Positions 31,620 to 39,809 of a stretch of DNA of 64,000 bases are shown piece after piece; position 1 is the stretch's first letter, and each line of letters opens with the position of its first letter. This DNA is from Rhizobium sp. NXC14. GTDB taxonomy: Bacteria; Pseudomonadota; Alphaproteobacteria; Rhizobiales; Rhizobiaceae. The notes beneath the pieces are model-generated. The model worked only from the letters and a program-made list of their open reading frames with translations. It made no database searches and had not been told where the DNA came from. The stretch is taken from the NCBI RefSeq assembly GCF_002117485.1, contig NZ_CP021030.1, positions 3,895,501 through 3,959,500 of the forward strand, given 5' to 3'. A program made the translations under genes and the position numbers.

Positions 31620-32102
31620 ATGTTCAAGCAAACGATGATCGCCACCGCGGCTCTGACCGCGGCTGCCTGGGCAAGCCCGGCGAGCGCGGAAAATTATGTG
31701 ACGCTTGGCCGTCTGGTCTGCGGATCGGATGGCGGTCAGGGTCTGATCGTCACCTCGCAGAAGAACCTCATCTGCACCTATACACCGGCAGCCGGCGGCG
31801 CCAAGGCGGTCTATGCCGGCAAAATCGAGAAATTCGGCCTCGATATCGGCCAGACGGGCAAGAGCGTGATGATCTGGCAGGTCCTGGCAAAGACCGGCAC
31901 CGATATGCCGCAATTCGCCCTTGCCGGCGAATATTACGGAGTCGGCGCTGATGCGAGCATCGGTGCGGGCGCCGGCGCCAAAGTGATCGCCGGCGGCACC
32001 AATAAGGCTTTCATGCTGCAGCCTCTGAATGTTCAGGCCCAGGAAGGGCTGAACCTGGCGATCGGCGTCGAGAAGATGACGCTGGTGCCGGGCGAAATAT
32101 GA
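31620..32102 (+). CDS. DUF992 family secreted protein
   Basis: This 160-residue protein has a clear signal peptide (FKQTMIATAALTAAAWASPA, then SAEN). The mature part, with LGRLVCGSDGGQGLIVTSQK and a CTY segment, matches the DUF992 family that is common in Rhizobiales. It should be periplasmic, and the two Cys residues could pair. Function is unknown. I chose ATG 31620 because AAGGAGAAGGACC precedes it and because the EcfG-type promoter lies 31 bases upstream; a longer frame from 31518 would lie inside the kinase gene. It is followed by a small hairpin and the convergent pntB. Confidence 0.88.
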   Translation: MFKQTMIATAALTAAAWASPASAENYVTLGRLVCGSDGGQGLIVTSQKNLICTYTPAAGGAKAVYAGKIEKFGLDIGQTGKSVMIWQVLAKTGTDMPQFALAGEYYGVGADASIGAGAGAKVIAGGTNKAFMLQPLNVQAQEGLNLAIGVEKMTLVPGEI

Positions 32103-32105
32103 GAA

Positions 32106-32125
32106 AGCAGCCCCGAAGGGCGGCT
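32106..32125. terminator. Weak hairpin between DUF992 gene and pntB
   Basis: AGCAGCCC and GGGCGGCT pair in seven of eight positions around the tetraloop CGAA, in the 30-base gap between two convergent genes. There is no T-run, so termination is only possible. Confidence 0.35.
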
Positions 32126-32132
32126 CATCGGC

Positions 32133-33527
32133 TCAATGCGCGATCGCCTTGTTGATATCCTCGGTCATTTTCTTGGCGTCGCCGAGCAGCATCATCGTGC
32201 CGTCCTTGTAGAACAGCGTGTTGTCGATGCCGGCATAACCCGAACCAAGCGAGCGCTTGACGAAAAGGCAGGTCTTCGCCCGATCGACGTCGAGGATCGG
32301 CATGCCGTAGATCGGCGAGGTCTTGTCGTCGCGCGCAGCCGGATTGGTGACGTCATTGGCGCCGATTACATAGGCGACGTCGGCCTGGGCAAATTCCGAA
32401 TTGATGTCCTCGAGCTCGAAGACCTCGTCATAGGGAACATTGGCTTCGGCCAGCAGCACGTTCATATGGCCGGGCATGCGGCCTGCGACCGGGTGGATCG
32501 CATATTTCACCTCGACGCCGTTCTTCTTGAGATTATCGGCTAATTCGCGCAGCGCATGCTGAGCCTGAGCGACCGCCATGCCGTATCCCGGCACGATGAT
32601 GACCTTCGAGGCATTGGCCATCAGATAGGCCGCATCCTCGGCGGAGCCGAGCTTGACCGTCCTGTCTGACGTGTCGGTCCCGCCGGACGCCGACTCGCCG
32701 CCGAAACCGCCGAGAATCACGGAGATGAAGGAGCGGTTCATGCCCTTGCACATGATATACGACAGGATGGCGCCGGAGGAGCCGACGAGCGCTCCGGTGA
32801 TGATCAGCGCCAGATTGCCGAGCGTGAAGCCGATGCCGGCCGCAGCCCATCCGGAATAGGAGTTCAGCATCGAAACGACGACGGGCATGTCGGCGCCACC
32901 GATCGGCACGATCAGCAGAACACCGAGCGCCAGCGACAGTGCCACGACCGCCCAGAAGTCGAAATGGCTTTCGGTCGCGGCAAGGCCGATGATGAAGAGC
33001 ACGATCAGCGCCAGCAGAGTTGCATTGATCAGGTGCCTGTAGGGCAGCAGGATCGGCTTGCCGGACATGCGCCCGTCAAGCTTCAAGAAGGCGATGATCG
33101 AGCCGGTGAAGGTCAGCGCCCCGATCGCCACGCCGAGCGCCATTTCGATGCGCGCCTCGGTGTGGATATGGCCGATCTCGCCGATACGGAAAGAAGCTGG
33201 TGTATAGAGCGCCGAGGCAGCCACCAGCACGGCGGCAAGCCCGACCAGCGAGTGGAAGCCGGCGACGAGCTGCGGCATCGAGGTCATGGCGATGGTGCGG
33301 GCGACATAGGCGCCGACGCTGCCGCCGATGGCAAGGCCGAGGATGATCAGCACGAACCCGCCGAAGTTGGGCGTCGCCAGCACCAGCGTCGTCAGGATGG
33401 CGATACCCATGCCGATCATGCCGAAGAGATTGCCCTTGCGGCTGGTGGCCGGATGGGAGAGGCCGCGCAGCGCCAGAATGAAGAGAACGCCGGAAACGAG
33501 GTAGAGGAAAGCTGCGATACTGGTCAT
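32133..33527 (-). CDS. pntB: NAD(P) transhydrogenase beta subunit
   Basis: PntB carries most of the membrane domain and the NADP(H)-binding domain III of proton-translocating transhydrogenase, which makes NADPH from NADH using the proton gradient. The 464-residue protein has about eight membrane helices (SIAAFLYLVSGVLFILALRG at the start). It then has the domain III motifs VIIVPGYGMAVAQAQHALRE, HPVAGRMPGHMNVLLAEANV and IGANDVTNPAAR. Length equals E. coli PntB (462). I chose ATG 33527; a longer frame from 33644 would run into pntA2. It is last in the pnt operon, 7 bases after pntA2. Confidence 0.96.
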   Translation of the reverse strand: MTSIAAFLYLVSGVLFILALRGLSHPATSRKGNLFGMIGMGIAILTTLVLATPNFGGFVLIILGLAIGGSVGAYVARTIAMTSMPQLVAGFHSLVGLAAVLVAASALYTPASFRIGEIGHIHTEARIEMALGVAIGALTFTGSIIAFLKLDGRMSGKPILLPYRHLINATLLALIVLFIIGLAATESHFDFWAVVALSLALGVLLIVPIGGADMPVVVSMLNSYSGWAAAGIGFTLGNLALIITGALVGSSGAILSYIMCKGMNRSFISVILGGFGGESASGGTDTSDRTVKLGSAEDAAYLMANASKVIIVPGYGMAVAQAQHALRELADNLKKNGVEVKYAIHPVAGRMPGHMNVLLAEANVPYDEVFELEDINSEFAQADVAYVIGANDVTNPAARDDKTSPIYGMPILDVDRAKTCLFVKRSLGSGYAGIDNTLFYKDGTMMLLGDAKKMTEDINKAIAH

Positions 33528-33534
33528 CGATCCC

Positions 33535-33933
33535 TCACCTGTCCTTCTTGCGGTACATCGAAAGCATGCGCTGCGTGACCAGGAAGCCGCCGAATATGTT
33601 GACCGAAACCAGCACCAGGGCGACGAAACCGAAACCGGTCGCAAGACCGCTTGTGGAGATGCCGACCGCCAGCAGCGCGCCGACGACGATGACCGACGAG
33701 ATCGCGTTGGTCACTGCCATCAGCGGCGTATGCAGCGCCGGCGTCACCGACCAGACGACGTAATAGCCGACGAAAATCGACAAGACGAAGATCGCCAGCT
33801 GGAAGACGAAGGGATCGATCGCCCCGCCGGTCGCCGCACTTGCCGCTTCCGGAGCCTGCGCGGCTGCAGTGGCAACGGCCGTCACCGCTTCGTTCAACTG
33901 CTGCAGCGCTCTGTCCATTGCTTCACTGGCCAT
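33535..33933 (-). CDS. pntA2: NAD(P) transhydrogenase alpha subunit part 2 (membrane)
   Basis: This 132-residue subunit holds the three membrane helices that form the C-terminus of PntA in E. coli but are a separate gene in many alphaproteobacteria. PFVFQLAIFVLSIFVGYYVV and NAISSVIVVGALLAVG are membrane segments. An Ala-rich N-terminal linker precedes them. Its ATG overlaps the pntA1 stop by one base (TGATG); a GTG one codon earlier is an alternative. Splitting matches the three-gene Rhodospirillum-type arrangement. Confidence 0.93.
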   Translation of the reverse strand: MASEAMDRALQQLNEAVTAVATAAAQAPEAASAATGGAIDPFVFQLAIFVLSIFVGYYVVWSVTPALHTPLMAVTNAISSVIVVGALLAVGISTSGLATGFGFVALVLVSVNIFGGFLVTQRMLSMYRKKDR

Positions 33934-35081
33934 CACACGTCTCCCTTCTTCGCGCCGCCGAAGGCGGGATGAACCACGTCGCCGGCATAGGTCAGCATCG
34001 TCGCCTTGACGAGCTCGTCGTCGAGGTTGACGACGACCGCCTTCGTTTCCTTGTTGACCATCGTCTCGAGGAAGGTGACGAGGTTCTTGGCGTAAAGCGC
34101 CGAGGCGCTGGCCGCGACCCGGCCCGGCATGTTCGCAAAGCCGATCACGCTGACGCCGTCGACGTCGGCGACCTCGCCGGCAACGACCCCCTCGATATTG
34201 CCGCCGCGCTCGACCGCGAGGTCGACGGCGACCGCACCCGGCTTCATCGAGGAAAGCATGGCGCGCGAAACGAGCCGCGGCGCCGGCCGGCCGGGAATGA
34301 GAGCCGTGGTGATGACGATATCCTGCTTGGCGATGTGTTCGGCGACGAGGGCTGCCTGCTTCGCCTGATAGTCTGCGGACATTTCCTTGGCATAACCGCC
34401 GGCCGTTTCCGCCGCCTTGAACTCCTCGTCCTCGACGGCGATGAACTTGGCGCCGAGTGAGGCGACCTGCTCTTTGGCGGCCGGGCGCACGTCGGTCGCC
34501 GAGACTGCGGCACCCAGGCGGCGCGCGGTGGCGATCGCCTGAAGACCGGCGACGCCGGCGCCCATGACGAAGACCTTGGCCGCCGGCACGGTGCCTGCCG
34601 CCGTCATCATCATCGGCATCGCGCGGTCGTAGACCGCCGCGGCCTCGATGACGGCCTGGTAGCCGGCGAGATTGGCCTGAGAGGAGAGCACGTCCATGGA
34701 CTGCGCACGGGTGATGCGCGGCATCAGTTCCATGGCGAAGGTCGAAAGCCCGGCGCTTGCGAGTGCGGCAATCGCCTCGTCATTGCCGTAGGGGTCCATG
34801 ATCGCGATGACAACGGCGCCGCTCTTGTAACCCGCGATTTCCGATGGGCTCGGGCGGCGCACCTTCAGCACCACGTCGGCGGAGGCTGCATCGGCAAAAC
34901 TGCCGATCCTGGCGCCTACGGCCTCGAATTCGGCGTCCGGAATGCGCGAAGCCGCACCGGCGCCGGCCTCGACGACGACGTCGAAACCGAAACCCTTCAT
35001 CTTCTTCACGGTCTCGGCGGAGGCCGCGACACGCGTCTCCCCGTCCGTGGTTTCCCTTGCAACGAAAACAATATTGCCCAA
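33933..35081 (-). CDS. pntA1: NAD(P) transhydrogenase alpha subunit part 1 (NAD-binding)
   Basis: This soluble NAD(H)-binding domain I subunit has 382 residues. The Rossmann motif KVFVMGAGVAGLQAIATARR and the block DVVLKVRRPSPSEIAG are characteristic, and GMVMD-like mobile-loop residues lie further on. The start is a TTG at 35081: the run GGAGGAGGGGG lies immediately upstream with good spacing, and homologues begin with the following residues GNIVFVARETTDGE. No ATG is available nearby; the first in-frame ATG lies 18 codons upstream and beyond the ribosome-binding site. It leads pntA1-pntA2-pntB. Confidence 0.94.
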   Translation of the reverse strand: MGNIVFVARETTDGETRVAASAETVKKMKGFGFDVVVEAGAGAASRIPDAEFEAVGARIGSFADAASADVVLKVRRPSPSEIAGYKSGAVVIAIMDPYGNDEAIAALASAGLSTFAMELMPRITRAQSMDVLSSQANLAGYQAVIEAAAVYDRAMPMMMTAAGTVPAAKVFVMGAGVAGLQAIATARRLGAAVSATDVRPAAKEQVASLGAKFIAVEDEEFKAAETAGGYAKEMSADYQAKQAALVAEHIAKQDIVITTALIPGRPAPRLVSRAMLSSMKPGAVAVDLAVERGGNIEGVVAGEVADVDGVSVIGFANMPGRVAASASALYAKNLVTFLETMVNKETKAVVVNLDDELVKATMLTYAGDVVHPAFGGAKKGDV

Positions 35082-35178
35082 CTGCCCCCTCCTCCGGGTC
35101 AGCCAGACCGCCGCAGGCTCGCCTGCGCAGGCCAAGCACCTAATTCACAAGGCTTCGGAGAAGCCTCCCCTCCCCTTA

Positions 35179-35267
35179 GAGCGCCTGCGTCCCCCCGGAC
35201 GCACAAAGACGCTCCAACTCCCTTGAATAGACACATCGTGTTTGTCGAAAATCGAATTGCGATTTTC
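35179..35267. repeat. Compound intergenic palindrome between aa3 subunit IV gene and pntA1
   Basis: Two hairpins lie in tandem. The first has inner arms TGCGTCC (35186-35192) and GGACGCA (35197-35203) inside an outer GAGCG/CGCTC stem (35179-35214). The second has 8-base arms GAAAATCG and CGATTTTC (35247-35254, 35260-35267) around AATTG. The TAGAGCG...CGCTC and TCGAAAATCG...CGATTTTC pieces recall repeats found widely between rhizobial genes. It may also end transcripts of the upstream small gene. Family membership is recalled, not searched. Confidence 0.6.
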
Positions 35268-35288
35268 AGGCCGATGCGCCAGCCGCGA

Positions 35289-35513
35289 TCAGCGGAACAG
35301 GAAGATGCCGGCGGCGAGAAGAACGATGAAGACGAAGAGACCGCCGAGGAGGCCGGCGCCGCCGAAGAAACCGGCGGTCATCGCGAGCAGGAGAACGACG
35401 AGAAGCATCGTGCCGTATTTCGTGCCGGCAATGAACATGTTGTAGGTCTGCTCATGTTCCTTGTAATCCATCGGCGCGCCGGTCTCGACCGGTCCGGTAT
35501 GATGTTCGGCCAT
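35289..35513 (-). CDS. aa3-type cytochrome c oxidase subunit IV
   Basis: This 74-residue protein has a short soluble N-terminus (PMDYKEHEQTYNMFIAGTKY) followed by two hydrophobic stretches (MLLVVLLLAMTAGF and GGLFVFIVLLAAGIFLF). The YKEHEQTYNMF block is the hallmark of the bacterial aa3 oxidase subunit IV family, a small accessory subunit of the proton-pumping terminal oxidase in the inner membrane. The ATG at 35513 has GGGAGACGA upstream; a longer frame from 35585 is unlikely. The main oxidase genes are not in this window. It lies about 200 bases upstream of pntA1 on the same strand. Confidence 0.9.
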   Translation of the reverse strand: MAEHHTGPVETGAPMDYKEHEQTYNMFIAGTKYGTMLLVVLLLAMTAGFFGGAGLLGGLFVFIVLLAAGIFLFR

Positions 35514-35737
35514 AAATATCGTCTCCCTGAAATGCTTTTGCGCTGCCTGATTCCCTCTTAGGCCGAGGGAAGTCCCTGCCTGCACGAATTACACAATGAC
35601 AGGCGAAAGCGCAATGCATGAGAATGCCGCAGCCGCGGGTTCCAAGCCACCTTCTTCCGCAAGGAAAAACGTGAGGGCGCCGGCTGCGGATCTCCTCACT
35701 GCTGCATAACCTCTCCTCATTCGCAGAGCAGGAGAAA

Positions 35738-36490
35738 TTACAGCGGCAGGTCGGTGCCGAGTTCACCTTGCGGCACGAAGCGCGCCGTCGGGATGATGGT
35801 AAGCGGCGGCAGCGTATCGTGGGGATTGCGCGAAAACATCATGCGCTGTTCGCTGGCGCTGGAGATGAAGAAGGGATAGCGCGTCAACAGCTTGCGCCCG
35901 ACCTCCACCACATTCGTCGCCATCAGCGTCACATCAACCCCGTAACTCTCCGCCAGTCGGCCGGGCACAATAGTATCGGCATAGAAGACCCGCTTATAGA
36001 AGGCGGCATGCGGGGGCCGAACGGACTGAATAACGCGGTCAGCCCGGAAATACGCTGCCGCGACGATGGCGGGTCTCAGCGTCAGGTAGGGAACCCATGG
36101 CATGTTGGCGGTGAGCTCCGGGTCCGCCGCGAAACGCGCCGGGTCGATCAAGGTTAGCCCGGCGTCCAGAAGCTCATCCATCGCCTCGGGAAAGGCCTCT
36201 CCGGACCGGCTGATACGATGCTCCGGCGTCACATAATGAATTCGGATCGTACTGACCAGTTCGCCATAATAGTAGAGACCGAAGATATAGGCATGGCTGT
36301 CGAAATCGACATCGTCCAACAGGCCTTCCGGGGCAAGCGACAGCGCGCCGTGGGCCTTGTAGGCTTTGTAGCGCAGCCGCTCCACCTCCTCCATGTCTTC
36401 GCTGCTTTCGACACGGCGATATTCGACATGATCCAGAATTTCCAAAATTTTCGTACTGAAATCACTACGCGTGAACAGTGTGTCTGACAT
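35738..36490 (-). CDS. FeeM-like N-acyl amino acid synthase / acyltransferase
   Basis: This 250-residue protein has the GNAT-like layout of N-acyl amino acid synthases (FeeM family), related to acyl-homoserine lactone synthases. Key blocks are YRRVESSEDMEEVERLRYKA near residue 25, SHAYIFGLYYYGELVSTIRI, and the later HAAFYKRVFYADTIVPGR. FeeM joins an acyl group from acyl carrier protein to an amino acid. The true product here is unknown. The ATG at 36490 is preferred over a GTG at 36502, although neither has a strong ribosome-binding site. It lies 138 bases downstream of the EAL-domain protein on the same strand. Confidence 0.75.
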   Translation of the reverse strand: MSDTLFTRSDFSTKILEILDHVEYRRVESSEDMEEVERLRYKAYKAHGALSLAPEGLLDDVDFDSHAYIFGLYYYGELVSTIRIHYVTPEHRISRSGEAFPEAMDELLDAGLTLIDPARFAADPELTANMPWVPYLTLRPAIVAAAYFRADRVIQSVRPPHAAFYKRVFYADTIVPGRLAESYGVDVTLMATNVVEVGRKLLTRYPFFISSASEQRMMFSRNPHDTLPPLTIIPTARFVPQGELGTDLPL

Positions 36491-36628
36491 ATTTTGATCC
36501 ACTCGTTAACGGATCATTAATCATACGTCAGTGAGGTTTAGGCAAGAAAATCCGATAATTCGGGCCCTTTATAAAGTATTAAGGTTAACGGCGGGGTATC
36601 ACAAGAAACATCGGCGGCTACCGAAAGC

Positions 36629-38932
36629 TCAGGCGACCTTGTTGCGGCGACGTTGGACGGCGCGGCGGCCGACGCCCTGTTGCAGGAGTGGGATGTTCTG
36701 GGAAGGCACCGGCCGCGAGAAAACATAGCCCTGTACCAGATCGGTGCTGCGGTGTTTGTTGAGCAGAGCGAGCTGCTCGTCAGTCTCGACACCTTCGATG
36801 ACGATCTTCAGACCGAGTTCCCGGGCGAGATTGACCGTCCCTCGCAGCAGCTTGAGGCGGCGAGTATCCTCGACGATATTCCGCACGAAGGAGCGGTCGA
36901 TTTTGACGATATCGAGCGGCAGCGTGTCGAGATAACTGAGGCTGGAGAAGCCGGTGCCGAAATCGTCGATCGCAATCGTGATGCCGCGGGCTCTGAGTTC
37001 CGCCAGGATCGCGCGCACAGCCTGCGGCTCGTCGATCAGGCAGCTTTCGGTGACTTCGAGATGCAGCCGCGCCGCGTTGAGCCCGGAATGGGCAAGCGCG
37101 TCGGCGACCACCGACAAAATGTCGGCATCGCGCAAATCCCGTGCCGAGAGGTTAACCGAGACGGCGATGTGCTCCGGCCAGGTCATGCATTCGCTGCAGG
37201 CCTGCGACAGCACGAAACGGGTGATGTCGGAGATGATGCCCATATCCTCGGCGAGCCGAATGAAGACGTCGGGCGGGATCGAGCCCTTCTCCGGATGCAC
37301 CCACCGCGCCAACGCCTCGGCGCATTCGATGCGCGAACCGTCAGCCCGGAACATCGGCTGAAAGACGAGGTGCAGCGCCTGCGCCGCGACCGCCTCGCGA
37401 AGATCTGCTTTCAGCTTCTGCTGCTCGATATAGCGCCCGTCCATCTCGCGCTCGAAGCCTGATATGCCGCCCTTGAAGCGAGACTTGCTCTCGAACAGCG
37501 CAAGATCCGCCTTGACACTCCATTCGTCCATCGCAAAAGCGGAACTTTCGAGAATGGCGTAACCGGCACTAAGCGAAATGAGGAAGGTCAGCTCGTCGAC
37601 TTCATAATGGCCCTGGATCCCAGCGTGCACGCGACGGATCTCGAGATCGAGTGAGGCCGGCTCCTTCGCATGCGGGAAGAACAGGATGAACTGGTCGCCC
37701 ATCAACCGGCCGAGGATGGCGCTGCCACAGACCTGTTTGATGCGGGCGGCGATGGCGCAAAGCAGATGGTCGCCGGTGACGTGACCGCGCATGTCGTTGA
37801 CATGTTTGAACTCGTCGATATCGAGCACCATAAAGCCAAGCGGCCCCGATTTCCTCGGATTCTTGGCGAGATACTCCTGCACCAGCTGGCCGAAATATTC
37901 ACGGTTCGGCAGGCCGGTCAGCGCATCGAAGCGGACCATATGCATGATCTTCTGCTCGGCCTTCACACGGCTGGATACGTCTTCGAAGATCAGCACCGCG
38001 CCACCGTCAGCTCTGCGGCTGGCGGAGAATTCGAGCGACAGGGCCTCGGGAAAGTGAATGAGCGTGCGCGACAAGTTGCCTTCGGCCACCTGGGTGAGCT
38101 GGCGCAGGATGAGCTCCGGCTGTGAGGCGTCCATGAAGCTGTAGCGTGCGCCATAGCGCAGCACGGCGCCAAGATCGCGGTCCTTCAGCCGTTCCGGCGC
38201 GCCGATTTTCAGCAGTTCGCAGGCCTTGCGGTTGACGACCTGGATGCGGTTTTCGTCATCGACCATGACGAGGCCATGCGGCATGTTGTTGAGCGCCGTG
38301 TCGAAACGGTCGGCGATGATGGTGATTTCCCGGCGCGCGATAACATTCTCGTACAGAAATTCGCGCACGCCGTTCGCCATCGCCCGCGTCGTCAGCCAGA
38401 AGGGGATGAGAAAGATCGACAGCACGCCGCGATAGAAGTCGAGCGCCAGCAGGCTGCCGACGATCATCGGCAGGCAGCAGAAGGCCGTCTGGAGGTCGAC
38501 TGCGAAGCGCGAGCCGTAGTTGCGCCCGACAACGGAAACCATGGTCGCCATGGTGACGGAAATGCAGGCAAGCTCCGCAAAGGAATCGTGCACGACGAAG
38601 ATAGCGTAGCCGCTGGCGATGCCGAGGAGTGCGGTGGTGCAGGATCCGGCGCCAACAAGAATCCGCTCCCAACGCTCGATTCCCCCGCGCGACAGGCTCT
38701 GCTTGTCGACATGATCGAACTGCCGGAAGATGGCCATGCGAGCGCTGAAGACCAAAAGGAAGGCGACCGACAGTAGGATGTAGATGGAGTATTGCGTCTT
38801 GGCAGCCACAGCAAGGCACGTCGCGACATGGACGATCACGCCGACAAGAAGCGTCATGCGGTTCCCGGAAAGGGAGCTCACAAACGACAAATACACATCA
38901 ATAGGGACCCTGTTCGGGTTATCTGGCTTCAT
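36629..38932 (-). CDS. Membrane EAL phosphodiesterase with degenerate GGDEF domain
   Basis: This 767-residue protein has about six membrane helices (residues 20-190), a PAS-like segment (about 200-310), a GGDEF-fold domain (about 335-490) and an EAL domain (about 510-760). The GGDEF site reads MGDQF, so cyclase activity is probably lost, although the domain may bind GTP or c-di-GMP. The EAL domain keeps the signature AEALARW, LEVTES, DDFGTGFSS, KIDRSF and EGVET, as expected for a c-di-GMP phosphodiesterase. ATG at 38932 has AGGGAAAG upstream and is preferred; the frame opens at 39025. It probably heads a unit with the FeeM-like gene. Confidence 0.92.
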   Translation of the reverse strand: MKPDNPNRVPIDVYLSFVSSLSGNRMTLLVGVIVHVATCLAVAAKTQYSIYILLSVAFLLVFSARMAIFRQFDHVDKQSLSRGGIERWERILVGAGSCTTALLGIASGYAIFVVHDSFAELACISVTMATMVSVVGRNYGSRFAVDLQTAFCCLPMIVGSLLALDFYRGVLSIFLIPFWLTTRAMANGVREFLYENVIARREITIIADRFDTALNNMPHGLVMVDDENRIQVVNRKACELLKIGAPERLKDRDLGAVLRYGARYSFMDASQPELILRQLTQVAEGNLSRTLIHFPEALSLEFSASRRADGGAVLIFEDVSSRVKAEQKIMHMVRFDALTGLPNREYFGQLVQEYLAKNPRKSGPLGFMVLDIDEFKHVNDMRGHVTGDHLLCAIAARIKQVCGSAILGRLMGDQFILFFPHAKEPASLDLEIRRVHAGIQGHYEVDELTFLISLSAGYAILESSAFAMDEWSVKADLALFESKSRFKGGISGFEREMDGRYIEQQKLKADLREAVAAQALHLVFQPMFRADGSRIECAEALARWVHPEKGSIPPDVFIRLAEDMGIISDITRFVLSQACSECMTWPEHIAVSVNLSARDLRDADILSVVADALAHSGLNAARLHLEVTESCLIDEPQAVRAILAELRARGITIAIDDFGTGFSSLSYLDTLPLDIVKIDRSFVRNIVEDTRRLKLLRGTVNLARELGLKIVIEGVETDEQLALLNKHRSTDLVQGYVFSRPVPSQNIPLLQQGVGRRAVQRRRNKVA

Positions 38933-39249
38933 CCACACTTTCCCTGTGCGCGGGGATTCTAAGCCCAACCCTTTAAAAATTGATTTCAATCGAATCAGAC
39001 ATTTGGTCAAATTTTCTAAAACCATCGGATGAACACCGCAGCCTGCGCGAGATCATGCATCCTCCTGGCGAGAATAAGGAAAGAATTTACCCACGCTTAG
39101 GTTGTTAAAACATCGACGGCCGCCTGTTGCGACTTAGACTATGCTCTAACCAGAGGCATTTATCCTTCCAATTTCAAAGGCCGTGGTCTACACCGATTCG
39201 AAAGAGGGAAAGCTGCCGAAAAATGGCAGGACAAGAACAAGGGAAACGA
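38933..39249. other. Divergent intergenic region between EAL protein and dctQ
   Basis: About 317 bases contain the promoters of the EAL gene and of the TRAP membrane genes. I see no tRNA, no long palindrome and no confident promoter match. An in-frame ATG at 39223 would add nine residues to DctQ. Confidence 0.4.
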
Positions 39250-39789
39250 ATGTCGACACTTTTGGCGGCAAGCCGGCTGATTGATTCGATCAGTCGGATC
39301 ATGGGCAAACTTTCCGAATATATGGTCCTGTTCTGCTGTCTCATCAGCGCCGGTAATGCCATCGTTCGCTACACCTTCAACTACAGTTCGAACGGCTGGC
39401 TTGAGATCCAGTGGTACCTCTTTGCCTTCGTCGTCATGCTCGGCGCCTCGCATGCTCTGCGCAACAATGAGCACGTTCGTGTCGATCTGATTTATGGCGC
39501 AGTGTCCGACAAGGCGAAGATCTGGATCGACATTGTCGGCCTCATCCTGTTCCTCATCCCCGTCTGCGTCTTCCTCACCTGGCTCTGCTGGCCCTTCTTC
39601 GCGCTTTCCTACCGGCAGGGGGAAATATCGGCCAATGCCGGCGGGCTGATCCGCTGGCCCGTAAAGCTGATCCTCGTCGCCGGCTTCGCGCTGCTTTCCC
39701 TTCAGGGCGTTTCCGAGCTGATCAAGCGGATCGCAGCGCTGACCGGCCAAATCAGCATCGACACCAAATACGAAAAGCCACTGCAGTAG
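39250..39789 (+). CDS. dctQ: TRAP transporter small permease (DctQ family)
   Basis: This 179-residue inner-membrane protein has four helices, beginning with YMVLFCCLISAGNAIVRYTF and FAFVVMLGASHALRNNEHVR. It is the small membrane subunit of a sodium-driven TRAP carrier and pairs with DctM. NEHVRVDLIYG is a conserved DctQ motif. I chose ATG 39250, preceded by AAGGGAA. It is followed 20 bases later by dctM. Confidence 0.93.
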   Translation: MSTLLAASRLIDSISRIMGKLSEYMVLFCCLISAGNAIVRYTFNYSSNGWLEIQWYLFAFVVMLGASHALRNNEHVRVDLIYGAVSDKAKIWIDIVGLILFLIPVCVFLTWLCWPFFALSYRQGEISANAGGLIRWPVKLILVAGFALLSLQGVSELIKRIAALTGQISIDTKYEKPLQ

Positions 39790-39809
39790 CGCTCCCGGGA
39801 GGAACGGAT

